Source of the DNA: Hippasteria phrygiana
Taxonomy: Eukaryota; Echinodermata; Asteroidea; Valvatida; Goniasteridae
DNA: 64,000 bases
Direction: 5' to 3'
Assembly (NCBI GenBank): GCA_037893225.1
Contig: JAZGUH010000195.1
Location: 372,001 to 436,000 of the forward strand
Part shown: one piece after another, positions 34,084 through 45,280 of the stretch
Layout: every line of letters begins with the position of its first letter
Position numbering within the stretch: the first letter of the stretch is position 1
The notes under the pieces: generated by a model
What the model was told of the DNA's origin: nothing
Database searches by the model: none
Seen by the model: the letters and a program-made list of their open reading frames with translations, nothing else
Position numbers and translations under genes: made by a program

Positions 34084-34812
34084 AAAACCTTCATACAACG
34101 TCATCACTACGTCACGTATTGCAGCATCACAACAACGTTGTGAAAACACCGAAATACAATGTTACCACAACGTCATTATAACAACATCAGAGAATGTTGT
34201 GGAAATATTTAAGTATAACGCCGTAACAACGTGATTATTACAATTTAATGGCAACATTTATGAAATAACCTACACACGACTTAAGTACGTTGGTTATTAC
34301 AACCACACCGCAACGTTGTGAAAATATTTAACTACAACGTCATGGCAACGTGAAATTATCAGCATAAACACAACATTATAAAAACACCGAGATACAACAT
34401 TACTGCAACGTCATGATTACAACATTGTAGCAACTTTGTGAAAATACTTAACTGCAACATCATTACAACGTTATTATCACAACTTAATAACAACGTTTAT
34501 GAAATAACCTCCATACAACTTTATCACAACGTCATAATTACAACCACAGAGCAGCGTCGTGAATATACTTAACTACAACGTCAAGACAACGTGATATTGA
34601 CAATTTAATGACAACGTTATGAAAAACCTTCATACAACGTTATTGCAACGTGATATGATAACTTTTATACGACGTTGTCAAAATAACCAATATACAACAT
34701 TTTTACAACCAATAAATGAATGGTCAAATGTTGTAGCAAAGTTGCTTTAACGTCCTCGTGAAACGTTACCAAATGACAACCTTTTCACAACTTTGCAAAA
34801 CGTTGTGGCAAC
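34084..34812 (-). repeat. ACGTTG-rich repeat, right arm
   Basis: Reverse complement of 13,228-13,696 over its right part (34,330-34,812), with the family continuing leftwards to 34,084. It abuts DIRS reverse-transcriptase coding sequence at about 34,812, so it lies where the 5' part of that retrotransposon should be. Confidence 0.8.
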
Positions 34813-35494
34813 GTGAGCATAAGAAATGTTTACGTTTCCAATGGCGTGACAAAATCTGGCAGTTTACCTGCCGATGTTTTGGACTGGCTAGTGCTCCACG
34901 AATATTTACGAAAGTTATAAAACCAGTGGTGGCAACTTTACGCAATATTGGTCATATTTCGTCAAATTATATCGATGATTCTCTCCTTGTTGGAGACACA
35001 ATTAACGAATGCAATAAGAAAATTCATGATGGGTGTCACTAGTTCGTGAACTTGGATTTGTAATTAATGAGGAAAAGTCACACTTTTCTCCGACCAAGGT
35101 ATTAGACTTTTTGGGATTTACGATAAATTCTGAGGAAATGTCTGTACGATTGCCTGCTCATAAGGCAGCTTCAGTTGTCGGTGCGTGTGCTAACCTTGCA
35201 AGTCAAACTGCACCGACCACACTACTTGTGTCACAAGTGATAGGGAGGCTGGTCTCATGCTTTCCGGCAGTTCCATTAGGGCCTCTATTTTATAGAAGCT
35301 TGAAGATCTCAAGAATTATGCTTTGAGGATATATGATGCACATTACCATGCTAAAATGCTTTTGCCTGAAGAGGCGAAATCTGACTTGCAGTGGTGGATA
35401 AAAACCTTACCATCCACTTACCGACAAATATTACCCCATGTTGCAGATATTGAGGTTTATACTGATGCATCCTCTAAAGGATGGGGAGCTGCAT
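34813..35494 (+). pseudogene. DIRS-like RT and RNase H start (element 1, part 1)
   Basis: Coding sequence of a DIRS-type tyrosine-recombinase retrotransposon. RT block B reads FGLASAPRIFTKVIKPVVAT, and the catalytic block reads YIDDSLLVG (YxDD). A one-base shift at about 35,040 leads to LVRELGFVINEEKSHFSPTK and LDFLGFTINSEEM, and a further shift near 35,320 leads to the RNase H start EVYTDASSKGWGAACPK. The RT N-terminus and gag are missing, replaced by the ACGTTG repeat. At 35,503 a TIR element interrupts the RNase H. Confidence 0.85.
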
Positions 35495-35989
35495 GTCCTA
35501 AGGTAGTCTTGGTTCAAGACGTTGTTACGTATATACGCGATAACCGGCCGCCGCAAGAGGGCGTTATCACGACAAACTATTAATAGCACGAACCGCCATT
35601 AACAACGTCTTGGGAACCTTGTAGAAGCCTTGTTGTGCGCACGCATCTGCTTAGCCTAATGATTGCAGCGCGCATTATGAATACATAAATAAATGCATTA
35701 TGCATAGTCTAACCCCCTGACTACTACCGCCCGAGTATGAAGATAAGGTACTGCAGGTCCGTGCTATTTAGATTGTTTGGTAGAGCCGCGGGGAATGAAC
35801 TAAACAGTTCCGGAATGATGGAAATATAATAAACAGAAAATCTTAACGGGCTGAATATGATATATTATAATGGTGCTGAGGAGACCTTGTTAGGGACCAT
35901 GGATTAATGCCAATTTGCGTGCGCACGCGTGTGCACGCGTGCAACCCCGTGCACTTGCGTGCCTTTGCGTGCAAGCTCAAACGAGGGAG

Positions 35990-36107
35990 ATTTTGGCACG
36001 CATTTGCACGCATCGGCACGGACTTGCACGCAGTGGCACGCAGTGGCACGCAGTGGCACGCAGTGGCACGCAGTGGCACGCAGTGGCACGCAGTGGCACG
36101 CAGTGGC
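35990..36107. repeat. 10-bp tandem repeat CAGTGGCACG
   Basis: Seven perfect CAGTGGCACG units from 36,031, with degenerate units before and a partial after. A related GCACGCATCG array lies at 38,850-38,930 near the other end. Open frames in all phases here are artefacts of the repeat. Confidence 0.95.
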
Positions 36108-36522
36108 CCACAAACGAACTCATTTGCAACCAGCCCGAGTGTACAATAGAGATCGTCTCTGGCGGCACCTATTAGTGTGCAATTGGACCTAATCTTTCTT
36201 TCTGCACAAATTTCCAAGCAATGGCAGTCACTGATTGCATGTTGGTAATCAAACAAGGATTACAAGTAGAGGGTCTACGCGATTTCTCATAACTATTAAG
36301 GGTTTTCTGTCTAATTTGCAATACAGTTTCTGGGACTTGTTTCCGTAAGAAAGACGCCTTCAAACTACAAATCTGAGACAAAACATACAAGAATTTAATT
36401 TGAAAAAGTCCTGCATGAAAATTAAACTCGGGTCCTCTGAGTTTCGACCGCACCCATCTGCAGAGCTTTTTGGCACAATCCTGATAACATTATTCTTTTG
36501 ACCGCTGCGTACGTGTACATAG
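36108..36522. other. Unassigned
   Basis: No gene or repeat recognised in this stretch of the nested element. Confidence 0.4.
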
Positions 36523-36647
36523 AGGCCCTGTCCGAATTACTTGGCTACGGCTGGATGTTACACACATGTCTATGGTAGCGGCTGCAGCCACTTCCCATAG
36601 ACTCTTGTGTAATTTCAAGCCGCAGCCAAGTAATTCGGACAGGGCCT
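36523..36647. mobile_element. 125-bp hairpin MITE
   Basis: AGGCCCTGTCCGAATTACTT at the left pairs with AAGTAATTCGGACAGGGCCT at the right. The arms cover most of the length. No clear target duplication was seen. Confidence 0.8.
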
Positions 36648-37029
36648 GACTTATTGTTAAAATGATAGTGACGTCATCATCACGTAGCGCCCTCTGTTGT
36701 TACCCTAAAACATGCATACAATTGCGCAAACAAAGGGGAAGCGGATGTGTTTTATTTCTCGATGGTTAAATCGATATCGGCACCAATGATGCGACACCGG
36801 ATAATCTACTAGTACATGTACTTGTATGACGATCGACGTTGATGGATATGATCCCCCGTTTTAAAACGCTAGTGAAGGCAACAATTTCTTGTCGACCACT
36901 GGTCGTTTTTTGCCTGGTACCCAACTTGTGTTTCGTGTACAGGTTGCTATGGAAAATCGACTAGTGGTTGACAAATAGTCGCCGCTCGAACTTTTTCATT
37001 CATGTAAATATTTCTTATGTACAAATTTC
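36648..37029. other. Unassigned
   Basis: Contains TGACGTCATCATCACG at about 36,668; otherwise nothing recognised. Confidence 0.35.
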
Positions 37030-37870
37030 TTCTGTAAAAGTTGCAGTGGGTGCAGCCATCTCGTTATTCCCAACGGCCATGTTATAACTTTTTTTAATGA
37101 ACTCATAATCAAGAAATCGTTTTTGTGTATTTCCTCATAAAGGAAAGAAATTATGAAATAATTCAAGAATAAAGGTTGAAATCATGACTCTATAAAGGAA
37201 AGGTGAATATATATATCTTCATCATGTAAAAGTTGTTTCAGTGGGGCCACCATCTTGAATTACGTCGCCATTTCGTAATAGTAAAACAATATGTTAGAGC
37301 TTTTTTGATCTCACGATCAAGAAATGATTTTTGTGTATTTTCTCAATAAAGCAAAGATATTACTTTAAAAAAATAATGCAAGATTGAATTGAGTTTAAAT
37401 TCTTGACTCTTCAAACCCATCATGGAAAGGTGAACATGTAGGTGCAGGTCCTTGATGCATAAAAGTTGTTTCAGTTGGCTCCGCCATCTTGAATTTCTCT
37501 AGTTTCATAGTTTGTAAGCGCCATGTTTTTATGCATTTTTCCAATAAAGCGAAGAATTTATGAAATACTGCAAGATTAGTTGAAATCCTGACTCTTCAAA
37601 TCGAATGGATGGAAAGGTAAACATGCATGTACATGTAGGTCGCAATATCTTTATCATGTAAAAATTGCAGTGGGCGCCGCCATCTTGAATTGCGTCCCCA
37701 TTTCGTAATTCATTTCGTAATCTATAGGTCCACATGTCTTTATCATGTAAATAGTTATATCATGGAGGAAGAATGTTTTCTTCCTCCATTGTTGTATTAA
37801 TGGCGCCGCCTTCTTGAATTGCGCTTTCATGTCGTAATTCGTAAGCACGCCCTGTTAGATTTATTTTAAA
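37030..37870 (+). repeat. ~200-bp diverged repeats carrying GCCGCCATCTTGAATT
   Basis: Five diverged units with the core CC[GA]CCATCTTGAATT at about 37,052 (degenerate), 37,246, 37,481, 37,676 and 37,806. The core is usually followed by CCATTTCGTAA and preceded by CATGTAAAAGTTG. The core matches the known YY1 binding motif (AAGATGGCGGC on the other strand). Whether any factor binds here is unknown. Confidence 0.7.
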
Positions 37871-38104
37871 TGATCTCATAATCAAGAAATCGTGCAACAA
37901 GACAGAGTCGCGCAATCGTCAAATATTTGAACTGACATCGATATCTCTGTTTTTCCTTAAAAAAAAACATTCTCTGAAAAAGCGCTGTATACATGTATAA
38001 ACGCTGATGATGGGTTATGTGTGAAAAATGAAGAGATCATTTATATTGCAAATTTATCAGAAAAGAATAACAAACTTCGAATCAATTAGTCTAAGCTGCC
38101 CTAA

Positions 38105-38236
38105 AGCCCGGTTCATACTTTATGCGAATGCGAAGCGAATTTCATGACGTCAACAATTAAAGCTTTATTGTGACGTTCTCCGTTACCATAACGAATATGC
38201 TTCGCATACGCATTCGCATGAAGTATGAACCGGGCT
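38105..38236. mobile_element. 132-bp MITE with TAA duplication
   Basis: AGCCCGGTTCATACTTTATG pairs with CATGAAGTATGAACCGGGCT. TAA flanks both sides (38,102-38,104 and 38,237-38,239), as for PIF/Harbinger-type MITEs. Confidence 0.85.
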
Positions 38237-38849
38237 TAAATTGCCTTGCGCGTAAAAGGTAAACTTCAATCACGCAGCGAAAACACTCTACTTGACGGCA
38301 TGTATCCATATTTAAAAAAAAAAGTATTGAAAAATCTCTAAAATTGGGCTGTTGTATTGAGTGATGACGAAGCACAGCAGTTTTTTTGTGTACTTGAATA
38401 ATAATGTACATCTTTGTATACTTTCTTCAAAACGTACTTTTTTCTATCAGAAAAGATCGAAATTGCGGAAATAAATGATGCCGTCATGCCCTGTTGTTTC
38501 AATGAAAATCACGGAAACTTAAAATAAATCAGAAATCCACATGTATAGGCCGTACATGTAGGCCCTACTTTACAAATCTAAGCCCCGCTAGAATTGTATC
38601 GTCATGACTTTAGAAAAGCCTTTGAATTGCTGTTTATGTACATGTATAGTCTGACCAAAGCCACCAAAAGATGAGTCATCAGTCCATCATTGCCCAGGAG
38701 CCCTTTGTGGAGACTCTAGCCTTTTATGACACCTCTCCGTCTGGTATAATCCGTCCTTCCTGGCCGGCCAGCCGGCCGGCCTGTGTTCTTTGTTATCGTT
38801 AATCCCAGATCAATAAAGAGCACAAACGGTTGAAAATTGCCGATGCTCA
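38237..38849. other. Unassigned
   Basis: AT-rich with no gene. A GGCCGGCC-rich palindromic patch lies at 38,762-38,782. Confidence 0.4.
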
Positions 38850-39034
38850 CTGGAACGCATCGGCACGCATCGGCACGCATCAGCACGCATCAGCACACAT
38901 CAGCACGCACTGGCACGCAATGGCACGCAGGGGGCCCGTGCCTTTGCGTGCAATTGCGTGCGGACCCGTCCGCACGCGTGCGCACGCGTGCGCACGCGTG
39001 CGCACGCAAATTGGCATTAATCCATGGTCCCTTA

Positions 39035-39849
39035 GGTGATTTGATTTAGATATAAAATAGAAAAGGCCGTGATGATGATAATAATAAAACAAATAGCTCA
39101 CGAGGCCCTAGTCTTTACAGCCAGGGAAATCGGAGATTGTCGTACTCTGGTGACTCGATTGTCACACAGTTCACAAAGATACCGAGACGCACTCTAGATC
39201 TCCTGCGGGTTTTCTCCACTGGTGAATCTCGAACAAAATTCAGGCTCATGTTTGCTTTGAGGCTGGACGCGAATCCCCGCCGAGACCCCAGCGATTCCCC
39301 TACCTCCTAGTCGACTTCAATTCAACGGACGACTTGTCTCGACTTGACGCAAAGACGGTCGAGTTGTCTCAACGGTCGAGTTGTCTCGAGTCGAGTCCTC
39401 CAACGGTCGAGTTGTCCGAGCCCCGACAGTTTAATATAATGGAGAGGTATTTCTTGCATGTAACAAGTAATTTCCCGCAGATCACACACCATCACCCAGG
39501 TTGCCTGCCCGGTCCTGCCCGGCACCTTCCCCGTCGTATCTCCCTCGCTTCGATCGTCACAGTTGCAAGACGTCGCATGCGAACACGAGCGGTGAACACT
39601 GCAGCCGCAAGCGCATAGCCGGCCGGCCGGCTGGCGGGCTGCCTGCAATTAATGCAAAGCAGAGCTAGCAGCTTCGATCGCGAACTTACCGTACCAGCGC
39701 CCCTTCGGCCAGTAGTATAAATGGCTACCAGACTATTGTGCAACTTCAGGGCAGCTCTTTTTCGTATGTGCGCGTGCGTGAAGGGAAAATGTTCCTCATT
39801 TTCATAAAGAATTGACGCATGCGCACTAGTTTCCCCCCATTTTTCGGGG
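39035..39849. other. Right interior of the 9-bp-TSD element
   Basis: Contains repeated GTCGAGTTGTCTC words at 39,357-39,415 and a CCGGCCGGCCGG patch at 39,620. No recognisable protein motif in the open frames. Confidence 0.4.
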
Positions 39850-39978
39850 GGAGATTTTACAAGATTCCCAAGACGTTGTTACTGGCGGTTCGTGGCTTTG
39901 TCGTGATAACGCCCTCTCGCGGCGGCCGATTATCGCGTATATACGTAACAACGTCTTGAACCAAGACTAGTCCTAAGG

Positions 39979-41647
39979 CTAAAATGCGCACTGATGGTCG
40001 ATGGAATTCAAGTGAAATTACATCCCATATATACTATCTTGAGTTGGCAGTTATGTATGCATTAATGTCATTTACCGATTATATCCGGAACAAAACCATA
40101 TCTGTTATGTTGGACAGTGGCGTACATAAACCACATGGGAGGCTGCCATTCAGAAAAAAAACTGAATAGTTTGGCACGACGATTGTGGTTTTGGTGCTTG
40201 CAAAGTAATGTTTGGTTGATTGCACGCCACATTCCTGGCATTCATAACATTTGTGCAGATTTCCTTTCGCGAACATTCACTTACCATCTTGAATGGAAAT
40301 TGAATTCCCAAAACCTTTTGCAAAATCATAGCTTATTTTAACATCAAACCCAGTGTTGATCTTTTTGCATCAAGACTTAATTGTCAATTGCAACCATTTG
40401 TTTCTTGGTTTCCCGATCCGGAGGCAAAAGAATGTGATGCCTTTTCAGTTTCCTGGTCAAATGAAATAATATATGCTTTTCCTCCTTTTGCTGTCATTGA
40501 CAGGGTTTTGCACAAGATAGAACTGGATCGATCAAGAGGAATCTTGGCGTTTTCAATGTGGCAAACTCGGCATTGGTTTCCCAGACTACTTCGTCTGCTC
40601 ACAGCATTTCCTATGATGTTGCCAAGGACCAACAAATTGCTCTCACTCCCACATGCTCCACATCAACATCACCCATTGGAGGGACAGATGATAATGTGTG
40701 CTGCTCTCTTATCAGGCGAGCCTTCGCCTCAAAAGGCCTTTCAGCAGAAACTGTTGACATCATCCTTCACTCATGGAAACGGAGCATACGGAGACAATAC
40801 TCGTCTGCATTTGCCAAATGGCTGCGTTTCTGCTCTGAATGGTCAGTTGATCCCATTCATGCAACTGTAAGTTCAGCTTTGGACTTCCTCACAAAGTTGG
40901 TCCATGATGGTGCAGAGTACAGTACAGTCAATACGGCCAGGAGTGCCTTATCATCTTTACTTTGGCCAACCAAAAACTAAAATATTTGGTAGCCATCCAT
41001 TAACAACCCGGTTCATGAAGGGCCTATTTAACATTATACCGCAACTTCCCCGTTACTCCCAAGCTTGGGATGTTGGAACACTCCTTCGCTATGTGGGAAG
41101 TTTGGAACCTGTTAACTCTATTAGTCTAAAACAGTTGAGTCATAAACCTGTATGTTTATGTGCACTGACTACCGGCCAACGAACTTAAACATTGTCGTTG
41201 TTCAATGTAACATTGGTTAAAACATCCAGAATAGGGAAACCACAACCAGTTATTGTCTTGCCAGCTTATCCCAAAGACAAAACTGTCTGTGTCTTACGTA
41301 CACTACTAGAATACCTTAAACGAACAAGACCTTTTCGTTATAACAAACTCAGACTTTTTCTGAGCTACACAGCTCCCTTTAAGAAGATAAGCACATCCAC
41401 AATATCTAGGTGGTTAAAACAGTGTTTGATTGAATCTGGTATTGATGTTGCGATTTTCAAATCACACAGTTTTCGAGCTGCGTCAACTTCGGCGGAAGCA
41501 AGTAAAGGAACGCCAATAGACAATTTTGTAGACAGCTGGATGGACCAATTCAGCAACATTTGCTAAATTTTATAATAGGAGTGACAACATTCCGAGTCCA
41601 AAACACCCTCAAACTGCGTTTGCCGAATCTGTATTAAGCAAGAAATA
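39979..41647 (+). pseudogene. DIRS-like RNase H and tyrosine recombinase (element 1, part 2)
   Basis: Continues the element after the 9-bp-TSD insertion. The RNase H part has ITSHIYYLELAVMYALMSF and, after a shift, WLIARHIPGIHNICADFLSR; then VSWFPDPEAKECDAFSVSW. The recombinase core-binding region is at about 40,700-40,980 (SWKRSIRRQYSSAFAKWLRF). The catalytic part has the first Arg in LTTGQRT, a stop there at 41,186, and IFKSHSFRAASTSAEASKG (HxxR). A last frame shift near 41,550 gives ATFAKFYNR, with the likely Tyr nucleophile, ending at TAA 41,647. At least five frame breaks make it inactive. The recombinase would integrate a circular cDNA (known for DIRS). Confidence 0.85.
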
Positions 41648-42083
41648 AGCACAGAATTACATAACTTTACTGAGCTCCCTGTCGAGTGCATAATGTGATA
41701 TCAATGTTTAATATAATGTTTGACATTAATGATGGTCTGATATGTTTGCTCGTCTTCCATGGATGCGAGCACAGCATGTGAAGTCGTTACAGTAACATGC
41801 ATGGTATATCTGACGAAAACCTTGGCAACTTTAGATTTATGAACTGCTTGAATGTACCCTTGACAAACAAATTTAAAGGGATGATAGTTACTACATTATT
41901 CATTATGTTGATGAATTTGAATAATATTTGCAGATTGAAAGAGTTGACAAATCTCTTGTTCTCTGCGAGTATTTCGTTGAGTAGAATATACAACTTCCTA
42001 CTGCCAGTTTTTGAGCTTGCCTAAATTGCATAACTTCTGGGGACTTGTATACTGTTAGTATACACTGTCCCGCTTTAAAGTCT
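41648..42083. other. Unassigned 3' flank of DIRS-like element 1
   Basis: Probably holds the element's 3' end, but no terminal repeat could be identified. The open frame at 41,797-42,024 shows no motif. Confidence 0.4.
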
Positions 42084-42478
42084 CGCGTGATCCGAATTGA
42101 GGTAATGGTGAGGTAGAATCTCCCAATTAAACGAGAGAAGTGAAGTTTGATTGAGATTCTACCGAACTATACCGAAATGAGGAATCACGTGACGCCCTCC
42201 CAATCATGTTGAAACAATTATGTACGAACTTTTCACCCACCCGTTTTTTTTCTACGAGTTGGGGCCAGTGTAATTAATTGCTTTAAATCACTGGTGAGCG
42301 TTCAGTGAGAGTGCCTTTATATAGAAGCTTACTGGCAGGAATGACATTCCTTTTCTTTGAATGTGTGGCATACCTAAGCTACTGGACAATACAATCTCAC
42401 GTGATTCCTCATTTCGGTAATAGTTCGGCAGAATCTCAATCAAACTTCACTTCTCTCGTTTAATTGGGAGATTTTACA
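42084..42478. mobile_element. Foldback/MITE-like element
   Basis: An arm at 42,084-42,191 (AATTAAACGAGAGAAGTGAA, then AAATGAGGAATCACGTGA) is inverted at 42,397-42,478. The left arm is itself partly palindromic. It sits between the two DIRS-like elements and truncates the recombinase of the second. Confidence 0.7.
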
Positions 42479-42497
42479 TGAGATAAATACATTGCCA

Positions 42498-42683
42498 CTA
42501 TCTCATCTCCGATTGGAAATGACATTGGAATTTTGTGTTCGACCATGAAGTGATGAAAAGACGACACCTATAGAAGTACGAGTTGCAGGTCCCTACTGAT
42601 TTCGCTGCGATAGCTTCATACAACAACTGCTGCTTGGACTCTGAGACTACGGATGGAAAATCTGCCCAAAATGGTTGCTCCAA
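42498..42683 (-). pseudogene. Tyrosine recombinase N-terminal fragment (DIRS-like element 2)
   Basis: MEQPFWADFPSVVSESKQQ is followed by LYEAIAAKSVGTCNSYFYR, resembling the core-binding domain at the start of retrotransposon tyrosine recombinases. The catalytic part is missing, cut off by the MITE at 42,478. It lies just downstream of the RNase H, which is the expected order. Confidence 0.55.
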
Positions 42684-42759
42684 AATAACCTGTGACGAAC
42701 AAAAGATAGAAAAGATATATATCTTTAAGAGAAAACCAATTTGACGGCAGCCATTGAGC

Positions 42760-43455
42760 TTAGAAATTGCGACGAGCCAAGCAAAGAATGTGTGTTTCTG
42801 CCAATTTTCCGGGCATGGTGATCATGTCATGGATGAATGGCCTAAATTGTATCCATAATAATGGCCAGAAAGGACTGGACGGCCACCATGGGAACACAAG
42901 GGTGCCACAACCCCGACAAGATTGCAAATGATGCAACACTGAGGGAATCAGAGCGACAGGGGGAACTAATAACACATTCTCTTCCGACCAATTTTGGGCG
43001 AAGGCGTCAACGGCTTTTGCCCCTGGGTTCCAAAACCTGGGGAAGAATCGAGGCAATTTAGTGTTGTAGTAAGAGGCAAAACAACCAACAGTGAAAGGAC
43101 CCCACGTGTTATTTATGGAAGCAAAGAATTCTTCCGATAGGCACCAATCGTCTACATCTACAAATTTACTAATAAAGTCGGCTTGATCGTTGAGGGTACG
43201 AGGTATCCAGTCAACTTCTAATCGGATACGATTACATACACAAAATTCAAATATTTCGAAAGCTAAAGACTGGAGATCGTCTTTCATGCTGCCCGTTTCG
43301 ATGATTTTGGCAGCCGCCTGATTATCTGTGAAAAGTTTGGCGTTCGAGTTAGAAATGAGAGGCGAAAAAGAATGCAAGGCAAACAAAATGGTTTCAAGTT
43401 CCCGCCAAGTCGAACTCCGAGACTTTTCTTCAGGGGACCAATTCTTGTGAGCCAC
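42760..43455 (-). pseudogene. RNase H region (DIRS-like element 2)
   Basis: A 231-codon open frame with SSTWRELETILFALHSF, KLFTDNQAAAKIIETGS (RNase H Asp), LEVDWIPRTLNDQADFISK and the downstream DIRS signature FWNPGAKAVDAFAQNW, then VPPVALIPSVLHHL. This stretch is intact, but it follows a broken RT and precedes a truncated recombinase, so the element is dead. The sequence is clearly a different lineage from element 1. Confidence 0.8.
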
Positions 43456-43833
43456 ATGATTATCATTGCAAATGATAGCACCCGAACCTACGGAACTATA
43501 GCGTCTGAGCAGATTATCTTGTTGGTTCTAGGGGAAAGAAACACATCTCGATTGTTCAGACGGAAAGCGTTATTCTGCCAAAATGTGATTTCCCTAAGAC
43601 ATGGGTTATTCAGGACGATTACATGTACATCGTCCTCATCGTTAGCCTGCGCAATGACTACTTTGACAGTTACGCGTCATCAACCTAGTATCATTGCCTG
43701 CCACTGGCGATAGTGAAATTATTTGTCCTACGAAGGAATGAAGGTCCCTAACACGGCAAACGGGGGATTGGCGTAGGGCGAGAATGGAAGCCTGGATTTT
43801 GTTTATTCTGCGATCCAAAACTTTGAGAGTACC

Positions 43834-44548
43834 TCAACGCGAATCCCAAATCGTGCCTAGCCGAACTATAGAAGTGGAAGGATACCAAACACATTTACTA
43901 ATGTTGTAAATGAATCCTGCATTTAAAAGATCAGATCTGATGTGGGCCGAAAGATCAGTGGCTAACTTGAGATGCGAATCATGTGAAAGGTTAGATCGGG
44001 GTACAATGACGAGACCATCATCCAGGTACAGGACAACAGGAACGCCAGTAAGTAACAAGAGGTTTCATGATTTTGGTGAATATCAGTGGGGCAGAAAAGA
44101 GACCAAAGGGCAAAACCACGAACTGAAAATACCTTGGCTCACCATCAATGCACCAAGAAAAACCCAAATATTTGTGATAGTGCGGATGAATTTCTACATG
44201 GTGGTATCCAGACTATAAATCAAATGTAAACAAAAAAGCATCCTGATCGAAATATTAAAGAGCAATCTTCCAATCATCTACTTTGAAATGATCTTTCTTG
44301 ACGTAGTTATTTAATTGACTCAGATCCAGAATTAAACGATTTTTGCCAGACGACTGACAAACTACGGAAAGAGGACTAGTAACATAAGAGGGTGAAGTAA
44401 TTTCCATAATTCTGTTTAAGGCAAGCAAATCCGAGATGGATTCAGTGACAAAGGAAGAATGCTGGAAGGCTGAAACATTGTTTTGAAAATACATAGGAGG
44501 AGGATCTTCTAGGAAACATATTTTAAAGCCTTCCTTTATGATTGACAA
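43834..44548 (-). pseudogene. Reverse transcriptase (DIRS-like element 2)
   Basis: Minus-strand blocks in order: YFQNNVSAFQHSSFVTESI and SGKNRLILDLSQLNNYVKKD (44,548-44,255). After a frame shift come SGYHHVEIHPHYHKYLGFSW (RT block A) and FVVLPFGLFSAPLIFTK (block B) at about 44,220-44,075. After another shift comes VPVVLYLDDGLVIV with the catalytic YxDD (about 44,040). Several frame breaks. It would copy the retrotransposon RNA into cDNA. Confidence 0.8.
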
Positions 44549-44658
44549 TCATAATCGTAGTGTTTATTCGGGACCAGAAATCGCTATGTGATTTTAGTCT
44601 ACCTTTTACATATTCACAATGTACCTGAATGATATCGCTGAACTTGTCGGTAGTAGAA

Positions 44659-45021
44659 TCAGGATTGGGATGGGACCGAACTTGCGGGCTCTTTAGACAA
44701 CTCTGCTGCCGAGGCGGTAATTGAGGGCAAGGCATACGGGTAGGACACCGTGGCTCGACCGGGGAAGCCCCTGCTGGCGGGACCACCGAAGAAGTGGTTG
44801 AATCTGAACCGGGACCTCTGCTGGTTGCTTGCATCACCGGCGGCAATGAAGGCGCATTGTCTGGACCAGTGCCCTGGCATACCACAGGTAAAGCAGTTAA
44901 AGCTCGACATGCAGAATGAAGAAAGAAAAAAAGCACAAACCGAGAGAATGCGATAACGAATAGGGAGGAAGGCTGGGAATGCAAGTATACCAGTAAAGTA
45001 AGAGCAAATCAGTAGCTGCAT
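44659..45021 (-). pseudogene. gag zinc-knuckle fragment (DIRS-like element 2)
   Basis: Contains SSFNCFTCGMPGHWSRQC, a CX2CX4HX4C zinc knuckle typical of nucleocapsid domains, followed by an Arg/Ser/Gly/Pro-rich tail. The N-terminal part of this open frame (MQLLICSYFTGILAF) comes from the duplicated 5' segment rather than from gag. Confidence 0.75.
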
Positions 45022-45182
45022 TCAGCGATTGTGCACCAGCCTGAAGTGAGAGGCGTTGGTTGGAAGGTCCATTAAATACCAAACAAACTATTGTTAACCA
45101 AATTGCTGGCGAGGGCGAAGAGAACGCAAGTAGTTGCGTAATAAGGAATTTGGTCTATGCACCAAACAAAACTAAATTTTCA
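44984..45182 (-). repeat. Duplicated leader segment, copy A
   Basis: About 199 bp matching 45,654-45,853 with a few differences (for example ACCAGCCTGAAGTGAG versus AGGAGCCTGAAGTAAG). It lies between the two gag parts. Confidence 0.9.
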
Positions 45183-45280
45183 TGCTACATGTACTTCGTT
45201 GCACTCATACGCATGAAAAGCAGTTTCGTTTTCAAACACCGACACAGCAAAATAGACAAAATATGCAATAGAAATGCATT

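Larger units (their letters stand above)
35893..39031. mobile_element. Nested long-TIR element with TTA duplication
   Basis: The ends GGGACCATGGATTAATGCC (35,893) and GGCATTAATCCATGGTCCC (39,031) are flanked by TTA (35,890-35,892; 39,032-39,034). Subterminal zones are rich in TGCGTGCGCACGCGTG and 10-bp repeats on both sides. It carries two MITEs and a YY1-motif repeat but no recognisable gene. The TTA duplication suggests PIF/Harbinger-type mobilisation. Confidence 0.8.
35504..39969. mobile_element. Long-TIR element with 9-bp target duplication (Mutator-like?)
   Basis: The ends are TAGTCTTGGTTCAAGACGTT and its complement at 39,969. The inverted repeats extend about 120 bp with few differences. 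GTCCTAAGG is duplicated at 35,495-35,503 and 39,970-39,978. Excising one copy restores the RNase H frame of the host DIRS element. A 9-bp duplication with long TIRs suggests a Mutator-like element; no transposase is visible, so it is non-autonomous. Within each TIR, CAAGACGTTGTTA is echoed in inverse by TAACAACGTCTTGG. Confidence 0.85.

Noticed and set aside
35915..36192. Overlapping ORFs on both strands with WHAVARSGTQ-type repeats
   Set aside because: All frames are open only because of the 10-bp CAGTGGCACG repeat; no start context or domain.
39334..39618. Plus-strand ORF and its antisense with Arg/Ser-rich peptides
   Set aside because: Low-complexity GC-rich DNA with repeated GTCGAGTTGTCTC words and no family resemblance.
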